A DNA stretch of 64,000 nucleotides, from positions 81,936,919 to 82,000,918 of the forward strand of contig CM038465.1 of NCBI GenBank assembly GCA_021464415.1, given 5' to 3'. Positions within the stretch are counted from its first letter, which is position 1, and every line of letters begins with the position of its first letter. Positions 60,401 through 64,000 of this stretch are shown in pieces. A program made the position numbers and the translations under genes. Origin of the DNA: Lonicera japonica (Eukaryota; Streptophyta; Magnoliopsida; Dipsacales; Caprifoliaceae). The notes under the pieces were generated by a model, which saw nothing but the letters and a program-made list of their open reading frames with translations, made no database searches and was not told the DNA's origin.

Positions 60401-63400
60401 TATACACTTGTGGGATCATTTTGAGCAATTGTTATCTATTCAGAATTCAGCTTCTAAATTGCCATTAAAAGTCAATACTTGGAGGTTAACAGGATTAGAT
60501 CCCCATGTTATAAGGCAATCTTGTCCGTAATTCCAAATTGCATATGGTAGAAGCTGTGGCTAAATTTAAACTAGGTGAAGTACAAGAATAATATTGGTAG
60601 GGCCTCTCAAGACATTTTTCGGGTAAAAGACACGATTAAAGCAGTTCTTTCGGGTTCTCCTATTCTTCTCAAGAAAGGAAGATTACAAATACTTACATTT
60701 TGAAGCAATTAGATGCGGAGGTTCCAGCTTAACATACGAATTCTTGGCTTATAACTCAATCGATTTGTCCACGCACGGGTCACTATAAATTGAATTCTGA
60801 TGGGTGATGAAATGGTAATCCTGGGGAGGGGAGGGGGGTGGAGGGAGCATTCTTAGAGATGATACAGGGCAAGTGGTGTTTGCTTGTGTGGACTACTATG
60901 CCAATACGACCAATTCAATTGCTGAAGCTAAAGCTCTCCTTCAAGGTCTTCAAGTTTATAAAGAGAAAGGATTTGATCATATAGATACCAAGGTAGATTC
61001 TTTGATGTTGAGGAATGTTATTGTAGGTTCCATGGCTACTCCTTGGGGCATTGCTTATGAAGTGAGGAAAATTAAGCCCCTGTTTGGTATCTCACTATTT
61101 TATTTTATTTTCCCAAATTTCAAAAACTCAATTCAAAATCAACTCTACTTTTACACTTCCCAAAATTTATTTCACTTTACTTTCTCTCTCTAAAAAAACT
61201 TTTAAAACACCATAACTTTAAATTCAAAAATCAAAATTAAATAAAAAATATATATTTAAAACATACTCGTCGAGATCTATAAAATAAGATCCATTGTGAC
61301 TATTTTTTTAAAAAAAATTATGAAATTTTTTAGTTGGTTGAAAAAAACTCAAACAAAAACTAAATTCACTTTTCAACATACTTCTAAATTCTACCAAACA
61401 CCATATTTTAAAAACTCAACTCAAAACATCCACCAAACAACCCCTAAGTATCTCTTTAGCCATATGGAGTATAGAATAGCTCATACATATAGAGAAAATA
61501 ATCAAGCTGCGAATTTTTTAGCAAATTGGGGATACAAAGAGAGGAGATTTGTTGTTATGTATAGAGAGAATTTACCTAGAAAACTTAAAGGGATAGTGAG
61601 AGTTGACAGAGCAGGATTAAAGAATATTAGAATTTCTAAGATGTAATTAGTTTCTGATGAATAAAATTTTCTGGGGTTAGGCTGTTGCCTCCCTCGCTTC
61701 AAAATAATAAAAATTAAAAAAATAAATAAATTATATCTCAAGCTCGGTAATTCGGTAGAGCTTAACCAATCCTCCAGACACATTATATCATCAAACTGTT
61801 AGTGGTATATGTATAGAGCCATAGACAGCAGTGTCATGGCAGACTGTTAGCGGTGCATAGCCAGATGAGAATAAATTTTGAATTCCATTTAACTTAACAA
61901 GAGGCTTAAAGTCACTTGCATTAGTTGATCACTTGATCTTAGAAGAAAATGAAATTGACATTGCATCAATTCATGTCCAATAGGAATTCATTCATAGCAT
62001 AATGTTAGGAAAGGCTAAATGGGCCAATCAATGCCCCGATGATAACTAGACATATCTTAAGCACATATTGGCAATTGATATTTGAACACCAAAAGTCCCC
62101 AAAGAAAAAGTAATCGCTAAACAGACTCGCTCGGAATTTACAAGTGCGCTTAGTTCAAATGCAAAACTTTTACTTGAAAGTTTGTCAGTCATCATGCTGA
62201 ATTATGATATTTCACCAGAAGTTATTCAACAAGGGTAAACTCAAAAACATCAATAGATAAACATATAGCTAATCAGGCAAGCAGTAAACCAATTGGTATG
62301 ACAGATATATACAAAAAACAACTCCCTAAGTAGTATGAAAATCTAAATGCTGCAATGATTATAAGAAATGGGGTAGAGACATATATAAAATCCGTGAATG
62401 GGGTTAGAAACATAAAATCCGAACCTTTCAACACGACGATGTTCCAATTCCAAATCAATCTTCTTCCAATCCAATCCCTTCTCTTCAAGCAAAACTTCCC
62501 TGGGCTTAGCATCACCAAAAGGATTAACCTTTGGCCTTGGCTTCACTGCCCCTTCTATCCCCCCCTGCAATGTCAAACCCTCCGACCTAATAGACTGTGA
62601 ACTCCCAGGCCTACTAGACTGGGAACTCGTTGGCCTGCTTGTTTTCTTCCCCTCAAGTTCCATGTCCACTTTCTTCCAATCGAACCCCTTCTCGGCCAAT
62701 ATTTCTTCCCTAGGCCTAGCAGCCCCAAACGGATTCGGCTTATTCGTCTTCACTGGCTCAAATACCGCCATCTCACTCCGAGGCGGATCCAATACCAATC
62801 GGCGCCGTTCTTGACCACCATCTCCTCCTCCCCTGCTCCAACGGTCAGGCTCCGGCCCTGAATCGCGAAAACCTGAACCGAAAGATGAAGATCTAGGTGC
62901 AATAGCGACTGGTTTCTTGCCAACAGCCCAATTGTCCACCTCATCAGCCCTAGATATACCACCTCCTCCACCAACACCACCGCCTAGGCCTAGGGCACTG
63001 TATTTATTATTAGGGCGGCCAGAATCAAACGGAACCATAGGTTTCTTAGTCATTGCCCAATTATCAACCTCGTCTGCCCTAGAAGGTTGATCATAATCCG
63101 AAACCCTAGGTGGGGGAGCCCTACGATTATCATCATCAAATCCACCGTACGATCTCCGATTAGCGCCCCAAGAATTATCGCCATCACCGTCCCTATCCCT
63201 CCTGGGGGGCCCACTGGACCGGCCGTAAGACGAGAACCCTCCCCCGAGTCGCCCCCCGAATTGCATTTCGTCAGGGGATCGCTCCTTAGGCCCCGTCGGG
63301 AGCCTGAGCATCTCGTCCGGCGTCAAACCACGGCGACCTGCGCCTCCGCCGGCGGCTGGGAAGGCTCCCTGCATGGTGAACTCCTGCAAGCTCATTTTGG

Positions 63401-63578
63401 TCTTCTTCTTCTGCTTGGTGCTAACCGCATCTCTCAGGCTAGGAAAGCTCTGTGAATCTCCGCCGACGGACCTAGCAGCCGCCGCAGCTGCGGCAGCGGC
63501 TTCTTCTTTCTCCTCAGCTTCGGCTCGCTCGGCTTCGGCTGCCCAAGCGCCGATTCCACCTCCCCAAGGTTTCGACAT
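54445..63578 (-). CDS. EIF4B: Eukaryotic translation initiation factor 4B (plant eIF4B), TE-expanded first intron
   Basis: Three coding exons on the minus strand: 62425-63578, 55053-55475 and a 25-nt last exon at 54445-54469. Junctions AAAG|GT...TTTCAG|GCCG and GACAG|GT...GGCAG|GCAA join in frame to give 533 residues, the usual plant eIF4B length. The N-terminus is MSKPWGGGIGAWAAEAERAE. Paired SRADEVDNWA motifs lie at 167-175 and 209-217. Paired NPFG(A/D)A(R/K)PRE...DWKK(V/I)D(M/L)ELE units lie at 282-309 and 352-379. After them come a charged coiled-coil-prone segment, PGSGAGR and an RG-rich tail ending RSRDRW. eIF4B stimulates eIF4A helicase and binds eIF4G, eIF3 and PABP at mRNA 5' ends. 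Intron 1 (55476-62424, 6949 bp) is filled with nested retroelements and intron 2 has a C21 tract. A poly-Ala run follows residue 26. Confidence 0.95.
54944..54964. repeat. Homopolymer C tract (21 C) in eIF4B intron 2
   Basis: 21 consecutive C on the plus strand, so G21 in the eIF4B transcript, about 90 nt downstream of the exon 2 donor. Homopolymer length is prone to assembly error. Confidence 0.85.
56826..60002 (+). mobile_element. Internally deleted Ty1/copia retrotransposon nested in the LINE
   Basis: Flanked by GCATC on both sides (56821-56825 and 60003-60007), with ends TGTTAGAATAA and CTCAACA. LTRs: left from 56826 to about 57470, right 59309-60002, diverged. A purine-rich tract GAGAGA precedes the right LTR. 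Between them are gag (57470-58050, FDGMDFSIWRIQIEDYLY), a zinc knuckle lacking its last Cys (about 58150-58190), a protease whose active motif reads DPRA instead of DSGA (about 58288), and a GAG-pre-integrase domain (58420-58720, WHQRLGH). Most of integrase is missing, and a short RT start (58960-59200) ends in stops. Non-autonomous relic. Confidence 0.88.
61076..61444. mobile_element. Tourist-like MITE inside the LINE RNase H domain
   Basis: The 369-bp element is flanked by TAA (61073-61075 and 61445-61447). Ends are GCCCCTGTTTGGT and the inverse of GGGGTTGTTTGGT. The LINE frame continues directly across when the insertion is ignored, so the MITE arrived after the LINE. Confidence 0.85.
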
Positions 63579-64000
63579 TGTCTTGACGAGATCCGAAAGA
63601 AATTAAATTAAGGATTTGTAGATAGAGAGATTGAGATTTTAAATTAGGGCTCCGTTAAAAGGAGCCGGAGCTCCGACGACATAAGAGGGGGGAGTGTGAA
63701 AGTGGGTTTTTCTTTTTGCGGAGGTTAATTTTTGGGAAAATGGGGCAGACAGAAAATGAGAAGAATTTGGAAGGATTATCACCCAACAATATGCCAATGC
63801 GATTTTTGAGTTTTTTAGGAGAGAGAGGAGGAGAAAATAGTCTATATACAACGGTTATAATATCACATATTATTATAATTAAATTAAATTAATAAAAAAA
63901 TGTGAATTTTTTTTTAATTACATAAGTCATTAATTTTTTATAATGTGATTAGATATATAATAATATGAGCATTATAATTATTGTATTGAAATTTTTTAAA
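63579..64000. other. eIF4B 5' leader and upstream region
   Basis: Immediately upstream of the eIF4B start on the minus strand is A/T- and C/T-rich sequence (63580-63640), followed by a GC-richer block with GGAGCCGGAGCTCC (63660-63675). The last 150 bases are plain AT-rich. No further gene is seen. Confidence 0.5.

Larger units (their letters stand above)
56215..61725 (+). pseudogene. 5'-truncated LINE in eIF4B intron 1, interrupted twice
   Basis: Antisense to eIF4B. 56215-56825 encodes the end of a plant LINE reverse transcriptase (SYVG-, ITLIKYVLQSLP- and QEGGLGFRSI-like segments, with stops and frame changes). After the copia insertion, 60008-60540 holds the zf-RVT domain (CGCCVNPQTEIVPHVFVNC). 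Then 60780-61646 holds the RNase H-like RVT_3 domain (SIAEAKALLQGLQ, KVDSLMLRN, and after a MITE, NNQAANFLANWG). It ends at an A-rich tail near 61725. Inactivated. Confidence 0.85.

Noticed and set aside
63087..63606. Plus-strand frames opposite eIF4B exon 1
   Set aside because: Shadow of the G/C-rich, low-complexity eIF4B coding strand; the minus frame has the family motifs.

Overview
This is a piece of a eudicot plant nuclear genome. It is AT-rich, has intron-containing genes with GT-AG splice sites, and has long intergenic stretches filled with plant-type transposons (hAT, CACTA, Tourist and Stowaway MITEs, a probable Helitron, LINEs, a copia element and a probable solo LTR). No bacterial or organellar gene organisation, CRISPR array or plasmid feature was seen.

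The first 24 kb holds no convincing protein-coding gene. It is a mosaic of transposons: a hAT-type MITE with an 8-bp target duplication (724-1189), a non-autonomous CACTA element with TAG target duplications (1543-2635), a candidate 5.1-kb Helitron (7231-12322) that may carry a small spliced transcription unit, Tourist and long-TIR MITEs, a broken LINE tail (18550-19745), and local tandem duplications.

From 24.5 kb to the end there are seven genes. In order: a GT17 N-acetylglucosaminyltransferase-like protein (+); a small disordered Gly/Tyr/Asn/His-rich protein of unknown function (+); a lung-seven-TM/CAND-type membrane protein (-); the chloroplast sensor kinase CSK (-, 9 coding exons); a clade-specific PP2C phosphatase (+, 5 exons) with a duplicated segment in a C-terminal insertion; a FXG1-like GDSL hydrolase (-, 5 exons), tail-to-tail with the PP2C; and translation initiation factor eIF4B (-, 3 exons). 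A tRNA-Cys-like gene between the disordered protein and the CAND gene carries three structure-breaking changes.

The GT17, CSK, PP2C and FXG1 genes together recall, from memory, the Arabidopsis At1g67820-At1g67880 neighbourhood, so this is probably an ancestral gene block whose spacers have been inflated by transposons. The genes do not form one pathway: the products act in N-glycan modification, chloroplast redox signalling, protein dephosphorylation, the cell wall or apoplast, and translation.

The most striking architecture is the 6.9-kb first intron of eIF4B. It contains an antisense LINE, itself interrupted by a copia retrotransposon (5-bp target duplication GCATC) and by a Tourist-like MITE (TAA duplication); the next intron carries a 21-nt homopolymer C tract. 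No new defence or mobile system was found. The best leads are the nested intron, the Helitron with splice-like signals, the CSK lineage's lost phospho-histidine, the duplicated PP2C insertion, and the splice-site duplication in the GDSL gene. All boundaries were read by eye, without alignment software.
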